Source: Vibrio algarum
Lineage (GTDB): Bacteria; Pseudomonadota; Gammaproteobacteria; Enterobacterales; Vibrionaceae
Reading direction: 5' to 3'
Length of the DNA: 64,000 bases
Assembly: GCF_028204155.1 (NCBI RefSeq)
Contig: NZ_JAQLOI010000001.1
Coordinates: 1-64,000, forward strand
Below, in pieces: positions 40,408-49,762 of this stretch. The number at the start of each line of letters is the position of its first letter. The first letter of the stretch is position 1. The position numbers and the translations under genes are program-made. Below the pieces are notes generated by a model. That model worked only from the letters and a program-made list of their open reading frames with translations. It was not told the origin of the DNA and ran no database searches.

Positions 40408-41728
40408 ACCGCATCCTCCTCGGTTGTTATTGGTTGCACATCCTCAACTCTTAACAACATACCCTGTAAAGCCGGTAACAAATCATTTAATACCAGTCGC
40501 TCTCCTTGTTCTAGTTCGCCATCTATCACCACCTGGTTATCTCGACGATACAAAACGATGACTGGCCTGATATCTAACTTATTATTAGCATCCATTATAT
40601 AGACACTATCACCATGAAGTGCACGCTCAGGTATAACCCAACTCGGGTTTTCTTGACCCGTCAATTCCGCGCTTACGAACATACCGTTCACCAATGCGGG
40701 AGTATTGGTTGTGTTTAACGTGGAATAGTCTTGTTCAATTTCTAATATAACGCCTGCTGTCGCTTGAGCCGCATCAACTGTTTCACTTATTCTGGCTACT
40801 TTTGCCGGCCAACGAGCGGTCAAGTTACCACTAGACAATTCAATCCAAGAGGAAATACCTTTCATATCTGGTTGTGAGATGCCTGAGTCATTGTTTATAA
40901 AACCCGCCAAACTTGAGGAAATAAGTTGTAAATCATGAATAGACAACTGTGCTTCAACTTCCATCGTATTAGTCCCATGCGCTGTCACCATGGTTTGTTG
41001 AAGATTCACAACTTGATTGTCTTCAATTTCTACTTCAGCAATACGAAGGTCCTGAGGTAATACAACAGAGGTTTTGTCTAAAGAGCGTTTCGCCTCGGAT
41101 AGCTTCGATTCATTTACTTTTACCTGAGCTTGAGAAACCTTTCTTTCATCAGGATAAAGAGATAATTGATTTTGCATGTCCTGCACCAACTTTTGTTGGG
41201 ATAGGTAAGTTTGGTTTTGCTGGTCAACATCCGACTGAGAAGTAAGTCCTCTTTTTTGAGATTCAGTTTTCTATCCAATTCATTTTGACTGATTGATAGT
41301 CGATTTTTCTCAATTTCCATTGTTCCTTTGAGGTTTTTTTCTTCTTGGTTTAACTTTGCCAATTGGGTTTTACTGGAACTTAGATCCGCCTCTGCTTGAG
41401 CAAGTTTCAGTTCATAATCTAATGGATCTATTCGTAATATCTCTGTACCCGCTTGAAGAATGCGGCCTTTTTCCAATTCAGGATTTCGATAAACTATCTT
41501 ACCAGTCACCTCAGCTATAGCCTTCCATTCAAGCTTAGGGGTGACCTTACCAAACCCTATTGCTATAGGGGCCATTGCTTTTAACTCTAAAGGCATAACA
41601 TTAACTAATCGCGCTCGATCCCCTGCTGGTTTGACAGGTAGGTCGGGTTTCATTTTTATCGCGACAACAAAAATCGCGATACCAACGGCTAAAACTGGAA
41701 AGAAAAGGAGTTTGCGGTTAATTTTCAT
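40404..41728 (-). pseudogene. Efflux periplasmic adaptor (HlyD/AcrA-type), frameshifted
   Basis: A membrane-fusion protein of about 441 residues. It starts at the ATG at 41728 (GGAG 6 nt upstream; an upstream TTG is less likely), with a membrane anchor LLFFPVLAVGIAIFVVAIKM. Lipoyl/coiled-coil halves follow: ILQAGTEILRIDPLDYELKLA. In a 6-A run near 41256-41261 the frame breaks: with one more A, LNLKKRGLTSQSDVDQQNQT, then YLSQQKLVQDMQ, leads into the second frame (41189-40404) with its beta-barrel. It overlaps tetR by 11 nt and the pump by 4 nt, so tetR-adaptor-pump is one operon. Confidence 0.85.
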
Positions 41729-42386
41729 TATTTTCTCCAAGAGAAATTTGCTTTTCTGGTGATAAAAATCCGTTTTTAAGGACGTTTATATTATGTTCTA
41801 AAAGTTGATCGAGAAACGTTTCATTCAGCTCTACGCCATGAAGAGCTAACATTGCTCTAGGAGCAATAAAGGGAAACACCATCATGCTCATAAAGGTAAC
41901 ACGGCATAACTTGGGGTCTATTCCTTCTCGAAGTACGCCGTCTTCAGACAAACGCTCAAACATCATTTCTTGCGCTGGTTTTGTAACCTCGCTGAATATC
42001 TTTTCTAACAACTTACGCTGTATATCTGATTCAGACATATTCATTATCTGAGCTATCAAACGAGGAAATTCAGGGGCATTAACCATGGTTTTATAATAGG
42101 CTCGCATCAAACCAATTAGAGTTTCGTGGCTGGCGAGTTTTATAAAAGCTTTCATCTGTTGATTAATTGGTTCCATCGTTTCGCGAATAACAGTTTCAAA
42201 TAGACCTTGTTTGCTACCGAAGTAATATCGGATCATCGCAACATTGACGCCTGCATGCTCTGCCACTAGCCGGGTAGATACCTTTTCATACGGCATAGCC
42301 ATATAGAGCTCTCTAGCATGAAAAATTAACTTTTCACGCGCTTGAGTATTTTCGTTAGGCCTACCTACTTTCCGAGTCATATGCAC
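41718..42386 (-). CDS. TetR family regulator of the efflux operon
   Basis: A 222-residue repressor with an N-terminal TetR helix-turn-helix (about 15-62: ARELYMAMPYEKVSTRLVAE, HAGVNVAMIRYYFGSKQGLF) and a helical ligand-binding domain. It is the first gene of the operon with the adaptor and pump, so it probably controls its own expression. Two matching inverted repeats just upstream are likely operators. An internal ATG two codons on (42380) is an equal candidate start. The inducer is unknown; lipids and antimicrobials are typical for this type. Confidence 0.9.
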   Translation of the reverse strand: MHMTRKVGRPNENTQAREKLIFHARELYMAMPYEKVSTRLVAEHAGVNVAMIRYYFGSKQGLFETVIRETMEPINQQMKAFIKLASHETLIGLMRAYYKTMVNAPEFPRLIAQIMNMSESDIQRKLLEKIFSEVTKPAQEMMFERLSEDGVLREGIDPKLCRVTFMSMMVFPFIAPRAMLALHGVELNETFLDQLLEHNINVLKNGFLSPEKQISLGENNEN

Positions 42387-42391
42387 TCCAA

Positions 42392-42407
42392 TTAATCAAT
42401 TGATTAA
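42392..42407. promoter_or_regulatory. Candidate TetR operator 1
   Basis: TTAATC-AATT-GATTAA is a perfect palindrome (part of an 18-bp one), 6 nt upstream of the tetR start. An identical half-site pair occurs at 42457-42472. Confidence 0.75.
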
Positions 42408-42456
42408 TTATAGGTGCCTTTAGTCTTAAACGGGTACCGATTTAATTCATCAATAT

Positions 42457-42472
42457 TTAATCATTCGATTAA
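42457..42472. promoter_or_regulatory. Candidate TetR operator 2
   Basis: TTAATC-ATTC-GATTAA has the same half-sites and 4-nt spacer length as the site at 42392. Centre-to-centre distance is 65 bp, about six helical turns, so two dimers could bind on the same face. Confidence 0.72.
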
Positions 42473-42561
42473 TTAATGACAACTACAGACGGCTAAACTA
42501 AACGACCCTCATGCAGCGTATTCACACGTTTGTGAATCTGAATAAAAATTCAACATAGGAC

Positions 42562-42590
42562 TTGACGCAAGTCATGTAGTGCGGTACTAA
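42562..42590 (+). promoter_or_regulatory. leu operon promoter
   Basis: -35 TTGACG (42562-42567) and -10 TACTAA (42585-42590) are 17 nt apart, about 45 nt upstream of the leader peptide. Position and spacing fit a sigma-70 promoter. Confidence 0.7.
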
Positions 42591-42639
42591 TTGAAGTCTA
42601 AATTTTGTGGATATGAATTTTTTTGGAAAAGCACATAAA

Positions 42640-42702
42640 ATGACATTTAATTTTTCGACACTTCTCAGCCTCCTCCTTATCGTGAAACAATCGCGCGGGT
42701 AG
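42640..42702 (+). CDS. leuL: leu operon leader peptide
   Basis: A 20-residue open frame MTFNFSTLLSLLLIVKQSRG with five leucines in six positions around one serine, after GGAAAAG. It lies between the promoter and a terminator-like hairpin ahead of leuA. Ribosome stalling at the Leu codons when charged tRNA-Leu is scarce should prevent the terminator from forming, turning on leuABCD. Too short for usual gene calling. Confidence 0.88.
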   Translation: MTFNFSTLLSLLLIVKQSRG

Positions 42703-42734
42703 GCAGTGGACGAAAAACACCACATAGATTTCTA

Positions 42735-42761
42735 AAAGCCCGCTAACAAGCGGGCTTTTTT
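42735..42761 (+). terminator. leu attenuator
   Basis: AAAGCCCGC pairs with GCGGGCTTT around TAACAA, followed by Ts, 33 nt after the leader stop and about 70 nt ahead of leuA. It is the expected transcription-attenuation terminator. Confidence 0.88.
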
Positions 42762-42832
42762 ACAACTAAACAAAAAAACAATGACAGTTAACGAAGACAA
42801 ATAGTTAACATAGACAGGAAAAGGAAGCAGGT

Positions 42833-44386
42833 ATGAACGATCAAGTCATTATATTCGACACCACATTACGTGATGGCGAACAAGCACTTTCAGCAAGCTT
42901 AACCGTAAAAGAGAAGTTGCAGATCGCATACGCCCTGGAACGTCTGGGTGTCGACGTAATTGAGGCTGGATTTCCTGTTTCATCACCTGGTGATTTTGAA
43001 TCTGTACAGACCATCGCAAAGCATATCAAAGACAGTCGAATCTGTGCATTATCTAGAGCAGTAGCTAAAGATATTGATGTTGCGGCAGAATCGCTAAAAG
43101 TAGCAGAAGCTTTTCGAATTCACACATTTATTTCTACTTCAACGATTCACGTACAAGACAAATTACGTCGAGATTACAACGATGTAGTTGAAATGGGAGT
43201 TCAAGCGGTAAAACGCGCTAGAAACTACACAGATGATGTAGAGTTTTCTTGTGAAGATGCTGGTCGTACACCAATCGATAACCTTTGTCGTATGGTTGAA
43301 GCAGCTATCGACGCTGGTGCATCAACGGTAAACATTCCTGATACCGTTGGATACACAGTACCAAGTGAGTTTGGCAGCATTATCGAACAGCTTTTTAATC
43401 GAGTTCCTAACATTGATAAAGCGGTTATTTCCGTTCACTGCCACGATGATCTAGGTATGTCTGTAGCGAATTCAATCGCAGCCGTTCAAGCCGGTGCTCG
43501 TCAAGTTGAGGGAACAATTAATGGTATTGGTGAACGAGCAGGTAACTGTTCCCTAGAAGAAATTGCGATGATTATCAAAACTCGTTCAGAGTTGATGGGC
43601 GTTCATACTGGTCTAAAACACGACGAGATACATCGTACGAGTCGACTAGTTAGTCAATTGTGTAACATGCCAATTCAAGACAACAAAGCTATTGTTGGCG
43701 CTAACGCCTTTAGCCACTCTTCAGGCATCCATCAGGATGGTGTCTTGAAAAATAAGAATACATACGAGATCATGACCCCTGAATCTATAGGGCTTAAAAA
43801 TCAAGCATTGAATTTAACCAGTCGTAGTGGCCGAGCAGCAGTAAAAAGTCATATGGATGATATGGGTTATAAAGAAGAAGAGTATAACCTAGATACACTT
43901 TATGATGATTTCTTAAAGTTAGCTGATAACAAGGGTCAAGTTTTCGATTATGACTTAGAAGCACTAATGCACTTTGCTAACCTTCGTGATGAAGATGCCT
44001 TCTACAAATTAAACTATTTAAGCGTACAATCTGGTAGCGTAATGGCGACGACTTCAATCAAGCTACAATGTGGTGAAGAAGAGCATTGTGAGGCGGCAGT
44101 AGGTAACGGCCCTGTTGATGCTCTTTATCAATGTATATACCGCTTAACGGGATACGAAATTGTATTGGATAAGTTCGACCTCACTGCAAAAGGTGAAGGC
44201 GAAGATGGCTTAGGCCAAGCCGATATCATCGCGAATTACAAAGGTTGTAAATACCACGGCACCGGCTTAGCGACAGATATCGTCGAAGCTTCAGGCCAAG
44301 CATTATTGCACGTTATAAACAGCATTCATCGTGCGGATAAGGTTGCTGAAATTAAACAATCAAGAAAAACCACACAGACAGTATAA
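42833..44386 (+). CDS. leuA: 2-isopropylmalate synthase
   Basis: A 517-residue enzyme condensing acetyl-CoA with 2-oxoisovalerate, the first committed step of leucine synthesis. The N-terminal TIM barrel has FDTTLRDGEQAL and the metal-binding HCHDDLGMSVAN; a mid-section GANAFSHSSGIHQDG is also diagnostic. The C-terminal LeuA regulatory domain (about 390-510) mediates leucine feedback. Length is typical. It is the first structural gene after the attenuator. Confidence 0.97.
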   Translation: MNDQVIIFDTTLRDGEQALSASLTVKEKLQIAYALERLGVDVIEAGFPVSSPGDFESVQTIAKHIKDSRICALSRAVAKDIDVAAESLKVAEAFRIHTFISTSTIHVQDKLRRDYNDVVEMGVQAVKRARNYTDDVEFSCEDAGRTPIDNLCRMVEAAIDAGASTVNIPDTVGYTVPSEFGSIIEQLFNRVPNIDKAVISVHCHDDLGMSVANSIAAVQAGARQVEGTINGIGERAGNCSLEEIAMIIKTRSELMGVHTGLKHDEIHRTSRLVSQLCNMPIQDNKAIVGANAFSHSSGIHQDGVLKNKNTYEIMTPESIGLKNQALNLTSRSGRAAVKSHMDDMGYKEEEYNLDTLYDDFLKLADNKGQVFDYDLEALMHFANLRDEDAFYKLNYLSVQSGSVMATTSIKLQCGEEEHCEAAVGNGPVDALYQCIYRLTGYEIVLDKFDLTAKGEGEDGLGQADIIANYKGCKYHGTGLATDIVEASGQALLHVINSIHRADKVAEIKQSRKTTQTV

Positions 44387-44428
44387 AAATAAACATTACA
44401 ATTTAACACATACAGGAAAAACACGACC

Positions 44429-45517
44429 ATGGCAGGCAAAGAGTACAAAATAGCCGTTTTACCGGGAGATGGCATTGGCCCAGAAGTAATGCAGCAAGCC
44501 CATAAGGTATTAGATGCAATCGAGAAAAAACACGCAATTAGCTTTTCAAAAGAAGAACATGATGTGGGTGGTATCGCCATCGACAATCATGGTTGTCCGC
44601 TACCTGATAGCACAGTTAAAGGTTGTGAAAAAGCTGATGCCGTTTTGTTTGGTTCCGTAGGTGGCCCTAAGTGGGAACACCTTCCCCCAAATGACCAACC
44701 TGAACGTGGTGCACTTCTACCATTACGTAAGCATTTTCAACTATTTTGTAACCTAAGACCTGCACAAATTCATGCTGGTTTAGAGTCTTTCTCTCCACTG
44801 CGCGCTGACATTTCCGAAAAAGGTTTTGATATCGTTGTCGTTCGAGAACTCACTGGCGGCATCTATTTTGGCCAACCAAAAGGACGCGAAGGTGAAGGTC
44901 CAAATGAGAAAGCATTTGATACAGAGGTATATCATCGCTTTGAAATAGAGCGCATTGCTAAAATCGCTTTTGAATCAGCACGCTTACGCAAGAAAAAAGT
45001 ATGTTCAGTAGACAAAGCCAATGTGTTGCAAAGCTCTATATTATGGCGTGAAGTGGTTGAAGGTGTAGCTAAAGATTACCCTGATGTTGAGCTGTCTCAT
45101 ATCTATATCGATAACGCAACAATGCAGCTTATCAAAGACCCATCTCAATTTGACGTAATGCTTTGTTCTAACATTTTCGGCGATATTATCTCTGATGAAT
45201 GTGCCATGATTACTGGCTCTATGGGTATGCTTCCATCAGCAAGCTTAAATGAAAGCAACTTTGGTCTATACGAACCTGCCGGTGGTTCTGCACCAGATAT
45301 AGCGGGTAAAAACATTGCCAACCCTGTTGCTCAGATTCTTTCAGCCGCTTTAATGCTACGCTACAGCCTAGGCGAAGAAGCCGCTGCGCAAGATATCGAA
45401 GCGGCAGTATCTAAGGCACTAGAAGCGGGAGAGCTTACTGGTGATCTCGCAAGTGATAAGCCTGCCCTTTCTACCTCTGAAATGGGTGATAAAATCGCTG
45501 GTTACATTTTAAACTAA
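44429..45517 (+). CDS. leuB: 3-isopropylmalate dehydrogenase
   Basis: A 362-residue NAD-dependent oxidative decarboxylase, third step of leucine synthesis. Motifs: LPGDGIGPEVM at the N terminus, VRELTGGIYFG, YIDNATMQLI with catalytic residues, and EPAGGSAPDIAGK near the C terminus. It lies 42 nt after leuA in the operon. Length normal. Confidence 0.97.
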   Translation: MAGKEYKIAVLPGDGIGPEVMQQAHKVLDAIEKKHAISFSKEEHDVGGIAIDNHGCPLPDSTVKGCEKADAVLFGSVGGPKWEHLPPNDQPERGALLPLRKHFQLFCNLRPAQIHAGLESFSPLRADISEKGFDIVVVRELTGGIYFGQPKGREGEGPNEKAFDTEVYHRFEIERIAKIAFESARLRKKKVCSVDKANVLQSSILWREVVEGVAKDYPDVELSHIYIDNATMQLIKDPSQFDVMLCSNIFGDIISDECAMITGSMGMLPSASLNESNFGLYEPAGGSAPDIAGKNIANPVAQILSAALMLRYSLGEEAAAQDIEAAVSKALEAGELTGDLASDKPALSTSEMGDKIAGYILN

Positions 45518-45573
45518 CAGAACGTGGCTGCTCGAATACCGAGTAGCCAGCCGTATCCATCAAGGAAGAAGCA

Positions 45574-46971
45574 ATGTCTAAAACCTTATATGAAAAAGTC
45601 TATGCTGCACATGTTGCCGTTGCAGCGGAAGGCGAGAACCCTATTTTATATATCGACCGCCATTTAGTTCACGAGGTTACATCACCACAAGCGTTTGATG
45701 GCCTGCGTGAAAAAGGTCGTAAAGTACGCCAGCTAGGTAAAACCTTTGCCACAATGGATCATAATGTTTCCACCACAACAAAAGACATTAACGCCTCAGG
45801 CGAAATGGCTAGAATTCAAATGGAAACCCTATCAAAAAACTGTGAAGAGTTTGGCGTTACCCTTTACGACCTAAACCATAAGTATCAAGGTATCGTTCAT
45901 GTTATGGGTCCTGAACTAGGGATTACTCTACCGGGTATGACCATTGTATGTGGGGATTCACACACAGCAACGCACGGTGCTTTTGGCTCACTTGCCTTTG
46001 GTATTGGTACGTCTGAAGTTGAACACGTTTTAGCCACTCAAACGCTTAAGCAAGCTCGCGCTAAAACAATGAAAATTGAAGTTAAAGGTAAGGTTGCTGA
46101 CGGTATAACCGCAAAAGATATCGTGCTAGCTATCATCGGCAAAACAACGGCTGCTGGTGGAACTGGTTATGTGGTTGAATTCTGTGGTGAAGCGATACGA
46201 GATCTATCAATGGAAGGACGTATGACCGTCTGTAACATGGCCATCGAGCTTGGTGCAAAAGCAGGTTTAGTCGCACCAGATCAAACCACTTTTGATTACA
46301 TCAAAGATCGCGAATTTGCACCTAAAGGCGCCGATTGGGATGCCGCTGTCGAATATTGGTCATCATTGAAAACCGACGACGATGCCACTTTTGATGCAAC
46401 GGTTACATTAGAAGCTTCAGAGATTAAGCCTCAAGTTACTTGGGGTACAAACCCAGGTCAAGTAATCGCCGTTGATGAGCCTATCCCAAACCCTGCTAAT
46501 TTTTCTGACCCTGTCGAAAAAGCATCAGCGGAAAAAGCGCTAGCCTATATGGGGCTAGAAGCTGGAAAAGCACTATCAGATTATAACGTAGATAAAGTTT
46601 TTGTTGGTTCATGTACAAACTCTCGTATTGAAGATATGCGTGCTGCTGCTACTGTAGCAAAAGGCCGCAAAGTTGCTGGTCATGTGCAAGCACTGATTGT
46701 TCCTGGTTCTGAGCAAGTTAAGGTCCAAGCGGAGAAAGAAGGTTTAGACAAGATCTTTATTAAAGCAGGCTTTGAATGGCGCTTACCTGGCTGCTCAATG
46801 TGTCTGGCTATGAATAATGACCGCTTAGGTCCAAAAGAGCGTTGCGCTTCCACAAGTAACCGTAACTTTGAAGGCCGCCAAGGTCGTGACGGACGCACAC
46901 ATTTAGTTAGTCCAGCAATGGCAGCAGCAGCGGCTATCGCCGGTCATTTTGTTGATATTCGCGAACTATAA
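45574..46971 (+). CDS. leuC: 3-isopropylmalate dehydratase large subunit
   Basis: A 465-residue aconitase-family subunit. The 4Fe-4S ligands are in VFVGSCTNSRIEDM and LPGCSMCLAMN; GDSHTATHGAFG is also present. It pairs with LeuD to isomerise 2- to 3-isopropylmalate. Spacing to leuB is 56 nt and to leuD 11 nt, as in other leu operons. Confidence 0.97.
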   Translation: MSKTLYEKVYAAHVAVAAEGENPILYIDRHLVHEVTSPQAFDGLREKGRKVRQLGKTFATMDHNVSTTTKDINASGEMARIQMETLSKNCEEFGVTLYDLNHKYQGIVHVMGPELGITLPGMTIVCGDSHTATHGAFGSLAFGIGTSEVEHVLATQTLKQARAKTMKIEVKGKVADGITAKDIVLAIIGKTTAAGGTGYVVEFCGEAIRDLSMEGRMTVCNMAIELGAKAGLVAPDQTTFDYIKDREFAPKGADWDAAVEYWSSLKTDDDATFDATVTLEASEIKPQVTWGTNPGQVIAVDEPIPNPANFSDPVEKASAEKALAYMGLEAGKALSDYNVDKVFVGSCTNSRIEDMRAAATVAKGRKVAGHVQALIVPGSEQVKVQAEKEGLDKIFIKAGFEWRLPGCSMCLAMNNDRLGPKERCASTSNRNFEGRQGRDGRTHLVSPAMAAAAAIAGHFVDIREL

Positions 46972-46982
46972 GGAGCATAGCA

Positions 46983-47585
46983 ATGTCAGGTTTTAAAAAT
47001 CACACAGGCTTAGCGGTTCCTTTGGATCTTGCTAATGTTGACACCGATGCCATTATCCCTAAACAGTTTCTTCAAAAAGTAACGCGTTTAGGTTTTGGTC
47101 AACACCTTTTCAATGATTGGCGCTTTCTAGACGATGCCGGACAGCAACCAAACCCTGAGTTTGTTATGAATGAAGCTCGCTACAAAGGTGCTTCCATTCT
47201 GCTCGCTCGTGAAAACTTTGGCTGCGGTTCATCTCGTGAGCATGCTCCTTGGGCGCTCGCGGATTACGGTATAAAGGTCATGATTGCACCGAGTTTTGCC
47301 GACATTTTTTACGGAAATTCAATCAATAACCAAATGGTCCCTGTTCGCTTAACGGACCAAGAAGTTGATGAAATATTCCAATATGTTTTGGAGAACGAAG
47401 GTGCGCAGATTACCGTTGATTTAGAAGCAATGAAAGTAACCGCTAATGACAAACAATACTCTTTCGAAATCGATGAGTTTCGCCGTCACTGCTTACTTAA
47501 TGGCTTAGATAATATTGGATTAACTCTTCAACACGAAGAAAAAATCGCAGCATACGAAGCTAGTATTCCTGCGTATATGAAGTAA
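46983..47585 (+). CDS. leuD: 3-isopropylmalate dehydratase small subunit
   Basis: A 200-residue swivel-domain subunit partner of LeuC. NVDTDAIIPKQFL, ENFGCGSSREHAPWAL and FADIFYGNSINNQ are family hallmarks. The start follows AAGGAGCATAGCA. It is the last gene of the operon, before a strong hairpin. Confidence 0.97.
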   Translation: MSGFKNHTGLAVPLDLANVDTDAIIPKQFLQKVTRLGFGQHLFNDWRFLDDAGQQPNPEFVMNEARYKGASILLARENFGCGSSREHAPWALADYGIKVMIAPSFADIFYGNSINNQMVPVRLTDQEVDEIFQYVLENEGAQITVDLEAMKVTANDKQYSFEIDEFRRHCLLNGLDNIGLTLQHEEKIAAYEASIPAYMK

Positions 47586-47595
47586 TACGTTGAAT

Positions 47596-47645
47596 AAACT
47601 GGTTCTTAGGTACATGCACTGTTAACTACCTAAGCGCCAGTTTTT
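47596..47645 (+). terminator. leu operon terminator
   Basis: Two stacked stems, AAACTGG/CCAGTTT and TTAGGTA/TACCTAA, separated by small symmetric loops, end in TTTTT. They start 11 nt after the leuD stop. Confidence 0.82.
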
Positions 47646-47757
47646 CATATTCATCCCCTCCCTGGCAACTTTTGCCGCTATATCTTTCAATTTAGTGAAA
47701 TTTTATCTTTGCTACCGTGGTCTATCCTAAAGAACACATTCTTTAATTGGATTATCT

Positions 47758-48540
47758 ATGAAATTTTTTCTGCTCTCTTTTAGTCTACTTTTTTCTTCTT
47801 TTTCTTTTTCTGCGCCTAAAGCCGATCTTTGGAGTTACTGGAACAGCAGCGATGAACTGAACTCCCAAGCCATATCTCATACAAAATGGCAATATTTCCT
47901 AGATAGCTATGTTGTTGAAAATGGAGAAAACACTCTTGTTCGCTATAAAGATGTCACCTTATCAGATAAACAACAGCTAAAATCCTATATATCAGACATG
48001 GCTAAGCTTGATCCTCGAACTTACAATAAAGCAGAACAATATGCATACTGGGTCAATCTATATAACGCTCTTACCGTTGATATCATATTGGCTGACTACC
48101 CTATTAAGTCAATTACCAAGTTAGGCGGGTTATTTAGTTTTGGTCCATGGGGGGATGAAGTTGTAATGGTGACAGGTGAAAAATTAAGTCTAAACGATAT
48201 TGAGCACCGAATTCTTCGGCCCATATGGCAGGACGCTCGAACTCACTACGCAGTCAACTGCGCAAGCCTAGGTTGTCCAAATTTACAACCCGTCGCTTTT
48301 GATGCTAACAATCAAGAAATGTTACTAGAGCAAGCGGCAGGGAGTTTCATCAATAGTGATAAAGGCATCAGCCTATCTGGCAATACCTTCATACTATCGT
48401 CAATCTATGAGTGGTTTGCCGTCGATTTTGGTTCTGACGAAGCGTTAATCAAACATCTGACAAAATATCGACCAACGCTTTCTCCAAGTCTCGACAAGGT
48501 GAAATATGATTACAACTGGGACTTAAATGATGCAAATTAG
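47758..48540 (+). CDS. DUF547 domain protein, exported
   Basis: A 260-residue protein with a signal peptide (MKFFLLSFSLLFSSFSFSAP). The DUF547 domain follows, with AYWVNLYNALTVDIILADYP, SLNDIEHRILRP and HYAVNCASLGCPNL containing conserved Cys and His residues. These recall papain-like or transglutaminase-like folds, but no activity is established. It is probably periplasmic and monocistronic. Confidence 0.87.
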   Translation: MKFFLLSFSLLFSSFSFSAPKADLWSYWNSSDELNSQAISHTKWQYFLDSYVVENGENTLVRYKDVTLSDKQQLKSYISDMAKLDPRTYNKAEQYAYWVNLYNALTVDIILADYPIKSITKLGGLFSFGPWGDEVVMVTGEKLSLNDIEHRILRPIWQDARTHYAVNCASLGCPNLQPVAFDANNQEMLLEQAAGSFINSDKGISLSGNTFILSSIYEWFAVDFGSDEALIKHLTKYRPTLSPSLDKVKYDYNWDLNDAN

Positions 48541-48676
48541 AGTAACAATAAAGGATTTATAATCCCTTTACTGTTACAAAGCAAAAAACTTAGAGAAACC
48601 GCCGTTAGTACCATACCAAATTTCTCGTAACTCCCATCATTCTCGTGAAGACGGGAATCTGGGTAGACTTGGAGCT

Positions 48677-49534
48677 CTACTTAAACCCTTTCTCTTTCTT
48701 GATCAGGTCGTAAGCGGCTTGTATGTCCTGTGCTTTTTCTTTGGCCATTTCCATCATTTCTGGTGGTAGCCCTTTCGCTATAAGCTTATCTGGGTGATGT
48801 TCATTCATCAGCTTCCGATAAGCTCGCTTCACTTCCTTGGATTCCGCTCCATCACTGACACCTAAAACTTTGTAAGCATCTGCCAATTGATTCGCGGAAT
48901 TCGCCTGCTGCCAAGCCCCTCCGCCTTGATGCCCATGATTCCAACCACCAGCACCACCTTCTCGTTGAAAACGAAAAGCGGCTTCTTGCATCTGTAACCT
49001 TTGATCTAATTGCTGTGCTGAAAACCCTAGTCCTTTCGCAATAGTATGAAGCACATTTCTTTCAGCAGGATCGAGTTGACCATCAGCAAAAGCAGCAGAT
49101 ATTTGTAGCTCTAGAAAAAACTGAAGTAAATCGTGTCTACCTGCTGATGAAATACGCACACCATCAAGTACATCACTTAAAGGAAAACCACTGGATTTAC
49201 CTTCACGAAACGCATCTTGAGCCGCCTTTTTCTGGTCACCACGAAGATTCATTCGATCCATAATGGTGGCGGCTAACTGAATTTCCTGTTTGGTTACTTG
49301 CCCTTTTGCCTTAGCAACATGGCCCATAACTGAAAAAGCGGCCTTAAAAAACTCAGCTTGTCTTTCAGCCTGATTTGGCCCACCAGAGAATGCACTGGAG
49401 GCTCGAAATCCAGCTTGGCTTAGCCTCCTTGCTTTATCAAATTGATGCCCTAAAAACAGGCCAAATAACGCGCCAAATGCTCCTCCAAAAAGGAAACCAA
49501 AAAATATACCTAAAATTTTGCCAAAAAAGTGCAT
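48677..49534 (-). CDS. djlA: Co-chaperone DjlA
   Basis: A 285-residue membrane-anchored DnaJ-like protein. The N-terminal glycine-rich membrane segment (ILGIFFGFLFGGAFGALFGL), a central TerB-like helical domain, a Gly/His linker, and a C-terminal J domain with HHPDKL are all in the DjlA order. It stimulates DnaK at the inner membrane. It is divergent from lptD, as in many Vibrio. Confidence 0.95.
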   Translation of the reverse strand: MHFFGKILGIFFGFLFGGAFGALFGLFLGHQFDKARRLSQAGFRASSAFSGGPNQAERQAEFFKAAFSVMGHVAKAKGQVTKQEIQLAATIMDRMNLRGDQKKAAQDAFREGKSSGFPLSDVLDGVRISSAGRHDLLQFFLELQISAAFADGQLDPAERNVLHTIAKGLGFSAQQLDQRLQMQEAAFRFQREGGAGGWNHGHQGGGAWQQANSANQLADAYKVLGVSDGAESKEVKRAYRKLMNEHHPDKLIAKGLPPEMMEMAKEKAQDIQAAYDLIKKEKGFK

Positions 49535-49762
49535 TATAGTGCTCTCAATTATGAATTTTTGTTATGTATAACGGTCTTATATTACCTGAACGCTCAATCA
49601 TTTTGCATTAAATAGATCCTGAGATTAACGACACAGCTCAACAGTTAAGATTGTTTTTAATGCCCATTACCACAAGTTCAGGTTATTATAAGGAACATTT
49701 TGTATCAGATTAGGTCTATTTGACCTCTGGTTGAATCAAGTTACACAGGATAGTTAAACTCG

